Positions 45,117 through 55,230 of a stretch of 64,000 nt of DNA are shown piece by piece. Origin of the DNA: an uncultured Flavobacteriales bacterium (GTDB lineage: Bacteria > Bacteroidota > Bacteroidia > Flavobacteriales_D > Crocinitomicaceae); contig CAJAII010000020.1 of assembly GCA_903939755.1 (NCBI GenBank), forward strand, positions 62,001 to 126,000, read 5' to 3'. The position numbers and the translations under genes were made by a program. The notes beneath the pieces are model-generated. The model was not told the DNA's origin. It was given only the letters and a program-made list of their open reading frames with translations, and searched no databases. Numbering within the stretch: position 1 is the stretch's first letter; each line of letters starts with the position of its first letter.

Positions 45117-46238
45117 ATGAGTCAGAAAAGAGATTATTATGAGGTGTTAGGGGTTTCAAAATCAGCAGATGAATCCGAAATAAAAAAAGCATACCGAAAA
45201 CTAGCCCTGCAATATCATCCCGATAAAAATCCGGATAACGCTGCAGCGGAAGAGAAGTTTAAGGAGGCTGCGGCGGCTTATGAGGTGTTGAGTAATGCGG
45301 AGAAAAAATCACAATATGATCGTTTTGGTCATGCTGGAATGGGACAAGGTGGCTTTGGTGGTGGTGGAGGTGGAATGAACATGGACGATATTTTTTCTCA
45401 ATTCGGTGACGTATTTGGTGGCGGATTTGGTGGAAGTTTCGGTGGGAGTAGAGGTGGTGGAGGTAGCCGTTTGGTAAAAGGTTCCAATCTTCGCGTTAAA
45501 ATGAAACTTACGCTGGAAGAAATAGCGAACGGTGTTTCAAAGAAAATAAAGGTTCAGAAATTGGTGGCGGTTGATGGGGTTACTTTTAAAACCTGTGCTA
45601 CTTGTAATGGTCAAGGACGAACAACACGTGTAGCTCAAACATTTTTGGGGGCTATGCAAACCCAATCTACTTGTCATGTTTGTCAAGGTTCGGGGAAAAT
45701 AATCGATAAAAAACCAAGTGATACGGATGCACATGGACTTCGGAAGCAAGAAGAGGTGATTGAAATTTCAATCCCCGCTGGTGTGGAAGAAGGAATGCAA
45801 TTGAGTGTTCAAGGTAAAGGAAATGCAGGACCATTTAATGGTGTAAATGGCGACCTCATTGTTGTCATTGAAGAAATTGAACATGCCGAACTAAAACGGG
45901 ACGGTGAAAATGTTCATTACAATGCATTTGTTAATTTTTCTGATGCTGTTCTTGGTGAAAGTATTGAGGTGCCAACGATAAATGGCAAAGCAAAAATAAA
46001 AATTGAACCAGGTACTCAAAGTGGAAAAGTGCTCCGATTAAGAGGGAAGGGCTTGCCAAGTGTGCAAGGATATGGAACGGGAGATCAATTTGTTCATATC
46101 CATATTTGGACGCCTGTTAAAATAAGTAAAGAAGAAAAAGAAATCCTTGAGAAATTAAAAACAAGTGAAAATTTTTCTCCAAGTGCCGATACGAAAGATC
46201 CGGGCTTTTTTAAACGAATGAGGGATATCTTTTCGTGA
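45117..46238 (+). CDS. dnaJ: Molecular chaperone DnaJ with a two-motif zinc region
   Basis: The J domain is at residues 4-70 with HPD at 34-36. A Gly/Phe-rich linker follows ([20 protein letters not shown]), then the substrate-binding barrels and a C-terminal dimerisation tail. The zinc region has only two CxxCxGxG motifs (CATCNGQG and CHVCQGSG) instead of the four of E. coli DnaJ, so it can hold one zinc at most. This half-size region is shared by flavobacterial DnaJ proteins as far as I recall. Length 373. It lies between grpE and a CPBP-family protease gene, whose ATG overlaps the dnaJ stop. Confidence 0.95.
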   Translation: MSQKRDYYEVLGVSKSADESEIKKAYRKLALQYHPDKNPDNAAAEEKFKEAAAAYEVLSNAEKKSQYDRFGHAGMGQGGFGGGGGGMNMDDIFSQFGDVFGGGFGGSFGGSRGGGGSRLVKGSNLRVKMKLTLEEIANGVSKKIKVQKLVAVDGVTFKTCATCNGQGRTTRVAQTFLGAMQTQSTCHVCQGSGKIIDKKPSDTDAHGLRKQEEVIEISIPAGVEEGMQLSVQGKGNAGPFNGVNGDLIVVIEEIEHAELKRDGENVHYNAFVNFSDAVLGESIEVPTINGKAKIKIEPGTQSGKVLRLRGKGLPSVQGYGTGDQFVHIHIWTPVKISKEEKEILEKLKTSENFSPSADTKDPGFFKRMRDIFS

Positions 46239-47131
46239 TGAATTTTATTGATTATTGGAACAAAGGAAAATTCGATGCTAAACGGGTAGTATTAACCTTG
46301 TTATTGGTCGTATTCGTTTATCTTGTCAGTAGCTCATTGCTATTCATAGATTTATCCCTGAATTTTCCGAATGCTGATGTATTAAATGAGTCTTCCATTA
46401 AAGAACTTTCACTTTTAATGGGTAAAAATCGCCTCTTTTTATGGATGATGTTGCCATTTTCTTTCGTATTTATAACCTTATTGGTATGCTTAACTAAAAT
46501 TCATAAACTTCCTTTATTAAAAATTTTTACCTCAAGGGATGCATTTGACTGGAAACGTTTTTTTGTGGCTTTTTCCTTGTGGTCTTTAATGGTAATTGTA
46601 GTTACTTCATTCGAATTGATGTTGAATGATGATTTTGAAATTATCTTTAATGCCCAGAAATTTTTAACCTTGTTTTGTTTGTCGCTTATGCTGCTGCCTA
46701 TTCAGACGAGTGCCGAAGAATTGATGTTTCGAGGGTATATTTTGCAGGGTTTAAAACAACGTACAGGTAGTGCGATTCAATCTATTGTGATAAGCGGTTT
46801 GATGTTTGGAATGATGCATATTGCAAATCCTGAAATTATCAAAATGGGATATCATGTCTTGCTGTATTATGTGGCCGTGGGAATTGTTCTTGGTTTTATT
46901 GTTTATTTTGATTCAGGTTTAGAACTTTCATTGGGATTTCATGCTGCAAATAATTTAATCACAGCGTTGCTTATAACCGCTGATTGGCAAGCCTTTCAAA
47001 CGGATGCCATAATAAAGGACAATAACCCTCCAGGAAATGGTTATTTGGGTATTTTCTTAGCTTCCATAATGCTTTCCTTATTCTTTTTAATCATTAGGAA
47101 GAAATATGGTTGGAAGGGAATTCCAGCATAA
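46238..47131 (+). CDS. CPBP-family intramembrane metalloprotease
   Basis: The protein has about eight membrane segments and the ABI/CPBP motifs: EELMFRGY (two glutamates and the arginine), FGMMHIANP with its histidine, and FHAANN near the end. CPBP proteins include Rce1-type prenyl-protein endopeptidases and bacterial relatives of mostly unknown substrate. The frame also opens at a GTG at 46235; the ATG at 46238 gives a one-base TGATG overlap with dnaJ, consistent with coupled translation in the grpE-dnaJ operon. Confidence 0.85.
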   Translation: MNFIDYWNKGKFDAKRVVLTLLLVVFVYLVSSSLLFIDLSLNFPNADVLNESSIKELSLLMGKNRLFLWMMLPFSFVFITLLVCLTKIHKLPLLKIFTSRDAFDWKRFFVAFSLWSLMVIVVTSFELMLNDDFEIIFNAQKFLTLFCLSLMLLPIQTSAEELMFRGYILQGLKQRTGSAIQSIVISGLMFGMMHIANPEIIKMGYHVLLYYVAVGIVLGFIVYFDSGLELSLGFHAANNLITALLITADWQAFQTDAIIKDNNPPGNGYLGIFLASIMLSLFFLIIRKKYGWKGIPA

Positions 47132-47211
47132 TAAGTTCATAGTTCATAATAATTAAATAAAATCTATAGCAAGGTATTACTTCGCGAGATTTAATTTTTA
47201 ATTTTACCTAT

Positions 47212-48141
47212 ATGATTCATATTGATCAATTGTCAAAATCGTTTAATCGAAAGCTCGCCTTATCAGATGTCTCTTTGACTATTCCATCTGGTCAGATTTA
47301 TGGCTTATTGGGTCCTAACGGTGCAGGTAAAACTACCCTCATTCGCATTATGAATCAGATACTACAAGCTGATCGTGGACTTATTCATGTTGATGGCAAA
47401 ATTCTAAATAATAATCATTGGAAGGATTTTGGCTACTTGCCAGAGGAAAGAGGATTGTATAAATCAATGTGTGTTAATGATACCTTGGTATTTTTAGCAC
47501 GGCTCCGTGGGCTTTCAAAATATGATGCCCAATCCAGTGTGCGGTTTTGGCTCGAAAAATTCGACATTTCGTCTTGGGCTAATACAAAAATAGAAGCCTT
47601 GTCGAAAGGAATGGCGCAAAAAGTTCAATTCATTGCAGCGGTGGTTCACCAACCTAATTATTTAATTCTCGATGAACCTCTTTCAGGATTTGACCCGATC
47701 AATGTAGAACTGATTTTAAGTGAGTTAAAAAGCATGAAGGCGGAGGGTAAAACAATTATTCTTTCGACGCATAATATGAAAAGTGTAGAGGAAATTTGCG
47801 ATCATGTTGCTTTACTTCATAAATCAAAATTAATTGCGGAGGGCAAAGTCCATGCGTTGCGCGAAAAAACCATAAATGGCGAATTTATTGTCCGATTTAG
47901 TGGTAATATGATTGCGTTGGCTAATGCACTGTGGACAGAGTTTGAATTGATTGACACAAAGGAAATTGGGGAAAATAGATTTCAAATTGTCGTAAGACAA
48001 AGAGGAGAAAGAACTTTTGAGGAGCTTGCATCTAATTTGATGGGAAAATTAAAATTGGAAGCGATTGAAAAACGATTACCAAGTATGCAAGAGGTATTTT
48101 TAGCACTTATAGCAAAAGAGGAGGTGAAAAATGAGGAATAG
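47212..48141 (+). CDS. ABC transporter ATP-binding protein (NatA-like)
   Basis: Walker A is GPNGAGKTT (about residues 34-42), the signature is LSKGMAQKVQF, Walker B is LILDEPLSGFD, and the H-loop is LSTHNM. The C-terminal 80 residues (IAEGKVHALREKTINGEFIV onward) are the DUF4162-type extension found in ATPases of ABC-2 exporters. The partner permease overlaps its 3' end. Such pairs export sodium, drugs or lipids; the cargo here is unknown. TAATTTTA stands five bases before the ATG. Confidence 0.92.
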   Translation: MIHIDQLSKSFNRKLALSDVSLTIPSGQIYGLLGPNGAGKTTLIRIMNQILQADRGLIHVDGKILNNNHWKDFGYLPEERGLYKSMCVNDTLVFLARLRGLSKYDAQSSVRFWLEKFDISSWANTKIEALSKGMAQKVQFIAAVVHQPNYLILDEPLSGFDPINVELILSELKSMKAEGKTIILSTHNMKSVEEICDHVALLHKSKLIAEGKVHALREKTINGEFIVRFSGNMIALANALWTEFELIDTKEIGENRFQIVVRQRGERTFEELASNLMGKLKLEAIEKRLPSMQEVFLALIAKEEVKNEE

Positions 48142-49462
48142 TTTCTTAATTGCTTCACGTGAATTTATGGATCGCTGGAGCAGCAGGTCTTATCAATTAA
48201 TGCTTGTCGTTGGACCTTTGTTGATTCTTGTCTTCACTTATTTTTTATTGAAATTTGGCGACCAAGGAAAAAATTCCCTCAAGGTATTAATCGCTGATCC
48301 TACTGATTTATTCGATAATAAAATCACCTCAAATCCTACTAAAGCTGTTGAATATTCCTTTTACACCTCTTACCTTGATTTTGAAGAATTTAGAGACGGA
48401 AATCGCTTTAAAGATTTCGATGCTTTTGTTGAAATTAATGAGAAAATATTGAATAATAAAACTGTAAAATTGTTTTACCGCGAAAGGCCATCCATGGAGG
48501 TTAAAATCAAACTTAAGTTTGAACTTGAAAGAAGGGTGGAAGAAATAATGATTGGTGAGTTCACTGATTTAAGTATTGATAAATACCGCCAAATAAAACA
48601 GCCTTTAAACATTGATTTTCTAAACGTAAATGATCCCAAAAATCAAGCGGAAAATGAAAGAGGTTGGGTGGGGCTTTTCTTTGGGGCATTGATCTTATTC
48701 TTTATTGGGCTATTTGGGATGACGATCCTTCGCAGTACGTCGAAAGATAAAAGCAATAGGGTGGTAGAAGTGTTACTTGCAAGCGTACGTTCTTCCGAAT
48801 TGATGCTGGGTAAAATTATTGGTATTGGACTTTCAGCCCTCTTTCAACTGTTAGTATGGGCATTCTTTATAATTATTGGATTGCTAATTTTTAAAGAATA
48901 TATTTTTACAGATATTTTTGATCCTTCTAATTATGAGGGGATGCAATATGCAACCGATGTGAAAAATGATATCCTATTAAATTCAAGTGTTTCTCGCTAC
49001 AATATGTTTGTAGAACTGATTTATCACCGTATTAATTACGGGGTAATGATTCCTGTGTTTTTGATGTTTTTCGCTGCTTCTTATTTCTTTTATGCCGCTT
49101 TCTTCATGACTATCGGTGCTACTGCAGGTTCGGAGAGCGATGGACAGCAGTTTATTATCCCAATTTTTTTATTGCTACTCCTTTCATTTTATGCTGGATT
49201 TGAAACAATTTATGCTCCCGAGTCTTTTTTAGCCTTGTTCTTTGCCTATTTTCCTTTCACTGCAGCCATGACCGCATTAATAAATGTCTCTATGGGGGTA
49301 ACGACCAGTGGCGCTTTTCAGATCTTCTTTTCCTTCCTATTTCTGCTAGTAAATGCCTTTGTCTTTTTAGCCATTGCAGCAAGATTGTTTAAAAATGGGA
49401 TATTAAATTCAGGGCATCGTATCAACTTGAAAACTATTTTTCAATGGCTAAAAAAATACTAA
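48131..49462 (+). CDS. ABC-2 type transporter permease (NatB-like)
   Basis: Membrane topology is typical of ABC-2 permeases of the NatB kind: one N-terminal segment (YQLMLVVGPLLILVFTYF), a large extracytoplasmic domain (about residues 45-175), then five or six C-terminal segments. Conserved FGMTILRSTSKDKSNRVVEVLL lies after the second segment. It overlaps the ATPase gene by 11 bases and has a rare strong Shine-Dalgarno (AGGAGGTG) a few bases before the ATG, inside the ATPase coding end, which should secure its translation. The next gene begins right after its stop. Confidence 0.9.
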   Translation: MRNSFLIASREFMDRWSSRSYQLMLVVGPLLILVFTYFLLKFGDQGKNSLKVLIADPTDLFDNKITSNPTKAVEYSFYTSYLDFEEFRDGNRFKDFDAFVEINEKILNNKTVKLFYRERPSMEVKIKLKFELERRVEEIMIGEFTDLSIDKYRQIKQPLNIDFLNVNDPKNQAENERGWVGLFFGALILFFIGLFGMTILRSTSKDKSNRVVEVLLASVRSSELMLGKIIGIGLSALFQLLVWAFFIIIGLLIFKEYIFTDIFDPSNYEGMQYATDVKNDILLNSSVSRYNMFVELIYHRINYGVMIPVFLMFFAASYFFYAAFFMTIGATAGSESDGQQFIIPIFLLLLLSFYAGFETIYAPESFLALFFAYFPFTAAMTALINVSMGVTTSGAFQIFFSFLFLLVNAFVFLAIAARLFKNGILNSGHRINLKTIFQWLKKY

Positions 49463-49463
49463 G

Positions 49464-50354
49464 GTGATTGTTGCAGCAATTGATTTGGGCACCAATACTT
49501 TTAGTTTAGCTATTTGTGATGTGGTAAATGGTAAACTAAACTTGATACATCAGGAAAAGGAAGGTGTCCAACTAGGAATGGGTGGGATTAATCAAGGTTA
49601 TATTGCCCCAGATGCCTTTAAGCGGGCAATGGATTGTCTGGGTAGATTTAAACTGAGTTGTGAAAAGTTGGCAGTCCAAGAAATACGGGCGATTGGTACA
49701 TCAGCCATTCGAGACGCTAAAAATGCAACAGAACTGATTCAAAAAGTAAAGGAACAGTATCAATTCGACATTACGATTATTGATGGTATTCAAGAGGCAA
49801 ATTATATTTATCAAGGAATTGCCTATGCGCATGTATTTTCCATGCCATCCTTAATAATTGACATTGGCGGTGGGAGTACGGAGTTGATTTTTGCAGATGA
49901 AAAGGGAATTATAGCTTTAAATTCTTTTAACATGGGAATTTCTCGCATCTACCAACTATTCAATTTGTCGGATCCATTGAGCATAGATGATATTCAAAAA
50001 ATAGAAAGGTATTTAGATGCAAATACGGGAGATTTTTTTAAAACCATAAAAACAGATGTTTTGATTGGTGCAGCGGGTAGCTTCGATACTTTTTATGAAA
50101 TGATTCATAAATCAAAATATCCGGTGACTTTTGAATCGGTAGAAGTACCTATGGAAATGTTTAAGCAAATAATAGAGGAGGTAATTAATTCGAGCTTTGA
50201 GGAAAGGAATGCTCACCCTCATATCATCGAAATCAGGAAACGTTTAGCACCAATTGCTGCCGTTAAAACACGTTGGATTCTTGAAAAAATTAAGGCAACG
50301 AAAATTATTTTTTCACCTTGCTCGCTCAAAGAAGGGGTATTGTTGAGTAAGTAA
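49464..50354 (+). CDS. Ppx/GppA family exopolyphosphatase/pppGpp hydrolase, short form
   Basis: The actin-like ATPase fold motifs are present: AAIDLGTNTFSLAI at the N-terminus, GTSAIRDAKN, and the second phosphate loop IIDIGGGSTELIF. These enzymes remove terminal phosphates from polyphosphate or from pppGpp; sequence alone does not separate the two. At 296 residues it contains only the N-terminal catalytic pair of domains, without the HD-type C-terminal domain of E. coli Ppx. Start is GTG, one base after the permease stop, as last gene of the ABC operon. Confidence 0.9.
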   Translation: MIVAAIDLGTNTFSLAICDVVNGKLNLIHQEKEGVQLGMGGINQGYIAPDAFKRAMDCLGRFKLSCEKLAVQEIRAIGTSAIRDAKNATELIQKVKEQYQFDITIIDGIQEANYIYQGIAYAHVFSMPSLIIDIGGGSTELIFADEKGIIALNSFNMGISRIYQLFNLSDPLSIDDIQKIERYLDANTGDFFKTIKTDVLIGAAGSFDTFYEMIHKSKYPVTFESVEVPMEMFKQIIEEVINSSFEERNAHPHIIEIRKRLAPIAAVKTRWILEKIKATKIIFSPCSLKEGVLLSK

Positions 50355-50395
50355 AACACAGCTTTTGATGTGAGCTTGCCTGGAAATTTATTTCT

Positions 50396-51949
50396 TTAGC
50401 TGATTAGCACGCTTATCGCCAAAATATTTAAGAGTAGTAGTAAAATGCCCAAGATGAATGCAAGGATGAGTTGCTTGGTAAACACTTTATTACTTGGATA
50501 ATTAGTTCTTTTAAACTCAATGAATTCCTCATTCATCTCATTTTTTGTTAAAAAGGTTACGCTTAGCCATACAAGTATGGTTAATACTGAAACAATTAAA
50601 AATTGTAGGGCATACGCATCAAAATAGATCGATTCGAAAAGTCCTGGATAACTGAATTTAAGCAACTCACAAGTCAAGGTGAAAAAGCAACTCGCTATCA
50701 TAGCTGATAATTGTGTCCACGCATTAATTCTATTCCAAAACCATCTTAAAATATACACTGGTGCAACTCCTGTAGATATGGAAAAGACGATCAATATTAA
50801 GTACTTTAAACTGGAGCTGTAATGTGCAATGATCACAGCGATCAAACATAAAAGCGCCATGGATAAAAATGATATAAATGCGTAATGCCTATTACTTTTT
50901 GATGGAAATAAATAAGTTTTATAGAGGTCAATACTTAAAAATGATCCTCCCCAATTCATAATGGATTCAGAAGTGGTTATGAACATAGCAAAAAATCCTA
51001 AGAAAACTGTTGACTCCCATTGCGCTGGAACAACAGTAAAGATCATCTCAATAAAACCTTTTTCCGAAGAATTGAAAGATTGCATTGAGATGGCCATTAC
51101 GGCCATCATTAGAATAATAATAGATAAAATAATGTAAAGAAGAATAGGTAAGATCGCCGCTTTTATCACATTCCATCTTCCTTTTGTTGAAGTAAAACGA
51201 GACATTTCCGGTCCGCCACCATCAAATAATTGAGCGCTCCACCATTGAACACCTAAAAAAACAAAGAACAATCCCCATTCTTGTGGCTGCTTAGTTGGGG
51301 GTAAAAGATCCGTTTTTGATAAGCCGGTAGCTTTAAATTGTTGAAGACTGAAATTCCAACCTCCTGAAAAGTGATATAAATAATAAAATGCGATTACTAA
51401 ACTTATGAAATAAAGTAGGGCGTGAAATACATCTGTCCGAATTTTGATATCATAGGCATTTTTTAAGGCAAAGAGAAGAAGAACCCCTCCAGTCAGCCAA
51501 ACAGAAATAGTAGGCGAAAAGAAAAAATAAGATTCAACTACATGGCTAAAAGCTAAAATGTGGAAACTTAATAAGAAGGCGACAACAAAACCTCCAACAT
51601 ATACCGATCTAAATTGATGTAAAATCCTAGCAGGTTTTCCAAAATACCTAAATAAAATAAACTGATTATCCGTAATAAAATCAAGTTTTTCCCAGAGAGG
51701 GGCAATTACGATTGGTACAACAATAGCACCCAATAAACTTGGCCAAAATATCCACAAACCCCAAAAGCCCTTTTCTTCTAAAATCCCTGTTATTACTTGT
51801 CCTTGCTCTACAGATATATAATACATTAGCAGGGAAATGCCACTCACAAACCAAGCAACCTTTTTTGACGTTTTGAAAATGCCTTTCCCAAGATTTTTGC
51901 GCTGAAGAAAAATAATCACAAGCAACACAAGTAAATAGAAAAAGAACAT
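50396..51949 (-). CDS. Sodium:solute symporter (SSS family)
   Basis: The 517-residue protein has about 13 membrane segments and SSS-family features, including QWWSAQLFDGGGPEMSRFTS and FITTSESIMNWGGSFLSIDL with the second sodium-site region. Members carry sugars, amino acids or anions with sodium; the substrate cannot be named. A C-terminal charged stretch (FLTKNEMNEEFIEFKRTNYP) precedes the last helix. Monocistronic, convergent with the Ppx gene. Confidence 0.87.
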   Translation of the reverse strand: MFFFYLLVLLVIIFLQRKNLGKGIFKTSKKVAWFVSGISLLMYYISVEQGQVITGILEEKGFWGLWIFWPSLLGAIVVPIVIAPLWEKLDFITDNQFILFRYFGKPARILHQFRSVYVGGFVVAFLLSFHILAFSHVVESYFFFSPTISVWLTGGVLLLFALKNAYDIKIRTDVFHALLYFISLVIAFYYLYHFSGGWNFSLQQFKATGLSKTDLLPPTKQPQEWGLFFVFLGVQWWSAQLFDGGGPEMSRFTSTKGRWNVIKAAILPILLYIILSIIILMMAVMAISMQSFNSSEKGFIEMIFTVVPAQWESTVFLGFFAMFITTSESIMNWGGSFLSIDLYKTYLFPSKSNRHYAFISFLSMALLCLIAVIIAHYSSSLKYLILIVFSISTGVAPVYILRWFWNRINAWTQLSAMIASCFFTLTCELLKFSYPGLFESIYFDAYALQFLIVSVLTILVWLSVTFLTKNEMNEEFIEFKRTNYPSNKVFTKQLILAFILGILLLLLNILAISVLIS

Positions 51950-52276
51950 GGAACTTATGAATAAATAGATTTACACGTGAAATTAAGCTAATCTTTTAAA
52001 ACGAAAAAATCTCCTTGGTATACAAAGAGATTTTACGATGGGCATTTTAAGCGTTATACATGGTTGAAGAAGTCCAATTTCATTATTTCATTCCTGTAAA
52101 TTAGAAATCAGAAAGTGATTCAAACTATTTTACCGATGAATCAATACTAAAGGAGGCAATAGCGAAAGATAATGAGGGTCATTTATTGGATTGATTTATA
52201 TACGTTTACTGCTGACAGTGGAGCATAAAAAAAGCCCGATCAATGCTGAACGGACTTTTTAGTTTTAAAATTGACT
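51950..52276. other. Intergenic region with a small broken reading frame
   Basis: The region holds a possible remnant on the plus strand (52060-52194) and a terminator near its end. The remnant reads MVEEVQFHYFIPVN, an in-frame TAG (52102-52104), then KSESDSNYFTDESILKEAIA and nine more residues. Codon use looks coding-like on both sides of the TAG, but no homologue is recognised. Nothing else is seen. Confidence 0.4.
52227..52260 (-). terminator. Bidirectional terminator downstream of the beta-helix gene
   Basis: Minus strand: AAGTCCG, TCA, loop, TGA, CGGGCTT with a seven-T tail. The opposite strand also ends in five T. It stands 17 bases after the stop of the beta-helix protein gene. Confidence 0.8.
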
Positions 52277-54982
52277 TTATTTTGTAATTACGATCTGCTC
52301 TAAAAACACGCCATCAATCGAATTTATGTTAATAATATATTTTCCTGCTTCCAATAATGAAGCATCAAGCGTTCCTTGTTCAGCGTTAAAGGGAACTTCG
52401 ATAATCCTACCTAACAGATCATATAATACAACTGCGGTTATTTTTCCGTCGAATTCAATATGAAAATGACCATCAATTGAAGGGTTTGGATAAACTAATA
52501 CACTCGCTGATGATAAATTATCAAGACCTGTGTAATCCACTAGGAAACATGCAGAAGTATCTACGCAACCATTTTCTGTTATTTCTACGGCGTAGTTGCC
52601 TGTGATTGTTGGCGTGAATGTTTGGTTTGTTTCACCATTAACTAGCGCATATCCATTGTTACAATCCAACCATTGATAGGTAGCTCCTGACGCGTCAGCG
52701 GTTAATAAACTTCCAACTTGCGTAACATCTATATTTACTGTATTTCCCATTACGATATTCTGTGTTTGAGTTGATGTGTTCCCATTTCCGTCATCATAGG
52801 TCCAAGTTACTACTGTCGTTCCGGGTGATGCTATTGGCAAACATGCATTATGTGTTACTATCACACTTGAAGCACAGTTTTCTGTGGCAGTTGGATAGGC
52901 CAATGTCATTACTTCTGTAATTGTGCAAAATACTAAATCAGGTAATACTGCCAAATCAGGGATAGGAGCGATAGTATCTTGAACTCCATTATATTCAAAC
53001 GCACCTATATCACTGGTGTTTGTTCTACAAAAGCCTCTTTGGTCGTATTCAAAGTTAGCTGTTCCTGCATTAATTAATGGCGAACCAGGATTAATTGAAC
53101 AAGTGGGGGTAGAGCCACCATTGTTTACTAATGCCCCCAGATTTCCTGGAACATTAAGTACATTGTTACTTCCACTGATATTGGCGCTTGTTGAATTACT
53201 TAAATGACTATAATTCATAGTAATACTACCAACTAAATCTACAGGTGTACCTGCACTCAAATTGTTGTTAAATGACGAGTTAATTATCTCACAAGATCCA
53301 TTTGTGAATCGAAGTCCACCCCCTCCATTTGATGAGGCTGCATTATTAGATGAAAACGTACAATTTTGAATAATCAAGCTGGTTTGATTATTTGAGCCAT
53401 TTATCGCTTGTAAAGCACCACCCTGATCTCCGCTGTTATTACCGTAAAATGTACAATTATAAAATTTACCAATGAAATCATTAACAATATAAATTGCTCC
53501 TCCGTCAGACCCACAACTATTATTTGAAAAGGTCGTGTTACGAACAGTTAAATTAGGGTCATTAGGCATATAAATAGCGCGATCTGTATTTGAGTCAAAC
53601 CAACAGTTATCAATGCTGAAACTTTTTCCATTTGGTCCGTAAATTGCTGCTTGTCCAGCACATTGTTCAATTTTAAGTCCTTTAATTGTGATTAAGCCGT
53701 CGCCTACACTTTGAATAAAATATGCGGACCCTCCACTGTTGATGCTAAGAGAATTGGGCCCTGGTCCGAAAATAGTTATTTCATGAGATGTATTCACATT
53801 CAAATTGGAGGTCCAATTAATTGTTCCAGTTATCCCAGTAGCGTCTACATAGGCATCTCCACAACCATAAGCTACTGCTGATATTATCGCTTCTCTCAAT
53901 GACCCTGAGCCGGCATCATTTAAATTTGTTGCAAAAAACACCCCCGTATTGTTGATGATCAAATTTCCAGCAGGTGCCGTTATCAAAGGTGTTTCCGTAT
54001 TTCCGTTTATAACCAAGCCAGTGCATTCAGCATCAACTACATTTAACAAAGTACTTGATGATGAAATGTCGCCGGTAAGCCAAAAATAATTGGTGCCTTC
54101 GTTCAATGTATTAGCATTTGAAACAGTATAGTTACCTGTTAAATCAGATGACCCTACTAAATTTGAAGTGCTAAATACATTACTCGTACCTGTTGCATAA
54201 ATTTTCTTATTTACTAGATCGTTGCAATCATCAGATGATCCGTTTGTATTCATTAAAAAACTTGTTAGATTGATCGGATTTAAATTTCCTTGTGTCGTTA
54301 CATCTATTCTCATTATCGCTTGATTATCATAGCCTTGTTTTAATCCGCAACCTACATGACTTGTTGTTGACGACACATAAACCATATTTGTTTGATCTGC
54401 AATTAACACCTCATCGATACCAACATTTGTTTGATCAGAATTATACATTGGCCCGGCAACACCTCTGAATCTTAAGGTCAAATCATTAGAGCCAGTATAG
54501 GCAGATAAATCAACCGTAACCAATGTCCAGTTAGCATAATTAGAATTAATGGTATGTAGCAATGTATATGCCCCTCCCATATTACTTGCTGCAATCTGTA
54601 TTTCTTCGTCCCCATCTGGATGTTTAACGTAAAACTTCATATACGGAGCTGCATAGGAACTCAAATTGATATTATTGATAATCATGTCCACTTGGAATCC
54701 ACAACATTGATATCCATCAAACATATTAGAATAAAGAATGGCGCAATTTCCGGAACCTCCAAACCCAGCATCTAAACCATTATTACCCATCGATCCATTT
54801 ATAATAGGATTATCACTACGATACCACGTAGAAGGATTTCCTGACCAAGTGCCTCCTGCCCATACAGGTGTTGTGATAGCATTTGGAGAAACAGGAGGAA
54901 AAACTCCGGAATCAAAATTTTGTAGTTGCCCGGATAGAACGGAGTGAAGAGTAAGTAGTGTAATCGTAAAGATTTTTCTCAT
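52277..54982 (-). CDS. T9SS-exported protein with right-handed beta-helix
   Basis: The frame opens at a TTG at 55003, but the ATG at 54982 starts a clean signal peptide (MRKIFTITLLTLHSVLSGQ), giving 901 residues. Order: a beta-sandwich of MAM/jelly-roll type (about 20-195), a short region with a TNLNDAGSGSLREAI motif that introduces parallel beta-helix domains, the helix itself (about 390-640, with repeats such as FSIDNCWFDSNTDRAIYM and GKFYNCTFYGNNSGDQGGAL), then Ig/HYR-like domains (GNTSTQTQNIVMGN). A type A sorting domain closes it (LVYPNPSIDGHFHIEF onward, ending IVITK). Function unknown; the architecture is typical of surface proteins binding polysaccharides or other cells. Confidence 0.87.
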   Translation of the reverse strand: MRKIFTITLLTLHSVLSGQLQNFDSGVFPPVSPNAITTPVWAGGTWSGNPSTWYRSDNPIINGSMGNNGLDAGFGGSGNCAILYSNMFDGYQCCGFQVDMIINNINLSSYAAPYMKFYVKHPDGDEEIQIAASNMGGAYTLLHTINSNYANWTLVTVDLSAYTGSNDLTLRFRGVAGPMYNSDQTNVGIDEVLIADQTNMVYVSSTTSHVGCGLKQGYDNQAIMRIDVTTQGNLNPINLTSFLMNTNGSSDDCNDLVNKKIYATGTSNVFSTSNLVGSSDLTGNYTVSNANTLNEGTNYFWLTGDISSSSTLLNVVDAECTGLVINGNTETPLITAPAGNLIINNTGVFFATNLNDAGSGSLREAIISAVAYGCGDAYVDATGITGTINWTSNLNVNTSHEITIFGPGPNSLSINSGGSAYFIQSVGDGLITIKGLKIEQCAGQAAIYGPNGKSFSIDNCWFDSNTDRAIYMPNDPNLTVRNTTFSNNSCGSDGGAIYIVNDFIGKFYNCTFYGNNSGDQGGALQAINGSNNQTSLIIQNCTFSSNNAASSNGGGGLRFTNGSCEIINSSFNNNLSAGTPVDLVGSITMNYSHLSNSTSANISGSNNVLNVPGNLGALVNNGGSTPTCSINPGSPLINAGTANFEYDQRGFCRTNTSDIGAFEYNGVQDTIAPIPDLAVLPDLVFCTITEVMTLAYPTATENCASSVIVTHNACLPIASPGTTVVTWTYDDGNGNTSTQTQNIVMGNTVNIDVTQVGSLLTADASGATYQWLDCNNGYALVNGETNQTFTPTITGNYAVEITENGCVDTSACFLVDYTGLDNLSSASVLVYPNPSIDGHFHIEFDGKITAVVLYDLLGRIIEVPFNAEQGTLDASLLEAGKYIININSIDGVFLEQIVITK

Positions 54983-55230
54983 TTTTTTATTTTTTTTGTG
55001 CAAATATGCTCTAAATTTATTTCTTTATTGAAGTATTTTTAATAATAACATAATAATAATCAATCTTTTAGATTTAAGGTTTTTATAACTATCTAAAAAT
55101 CAAACGAAAAGCACTATTCTAAAAGCTGAATGGGCTAACGAAAGATGAGTTAAAAAATGAATGTAGAAAAACCGAGCTATAAAACTCACTTTTTAGCATG
55201 TTATAAGTAATACTTTTATTTAAAATTAAA

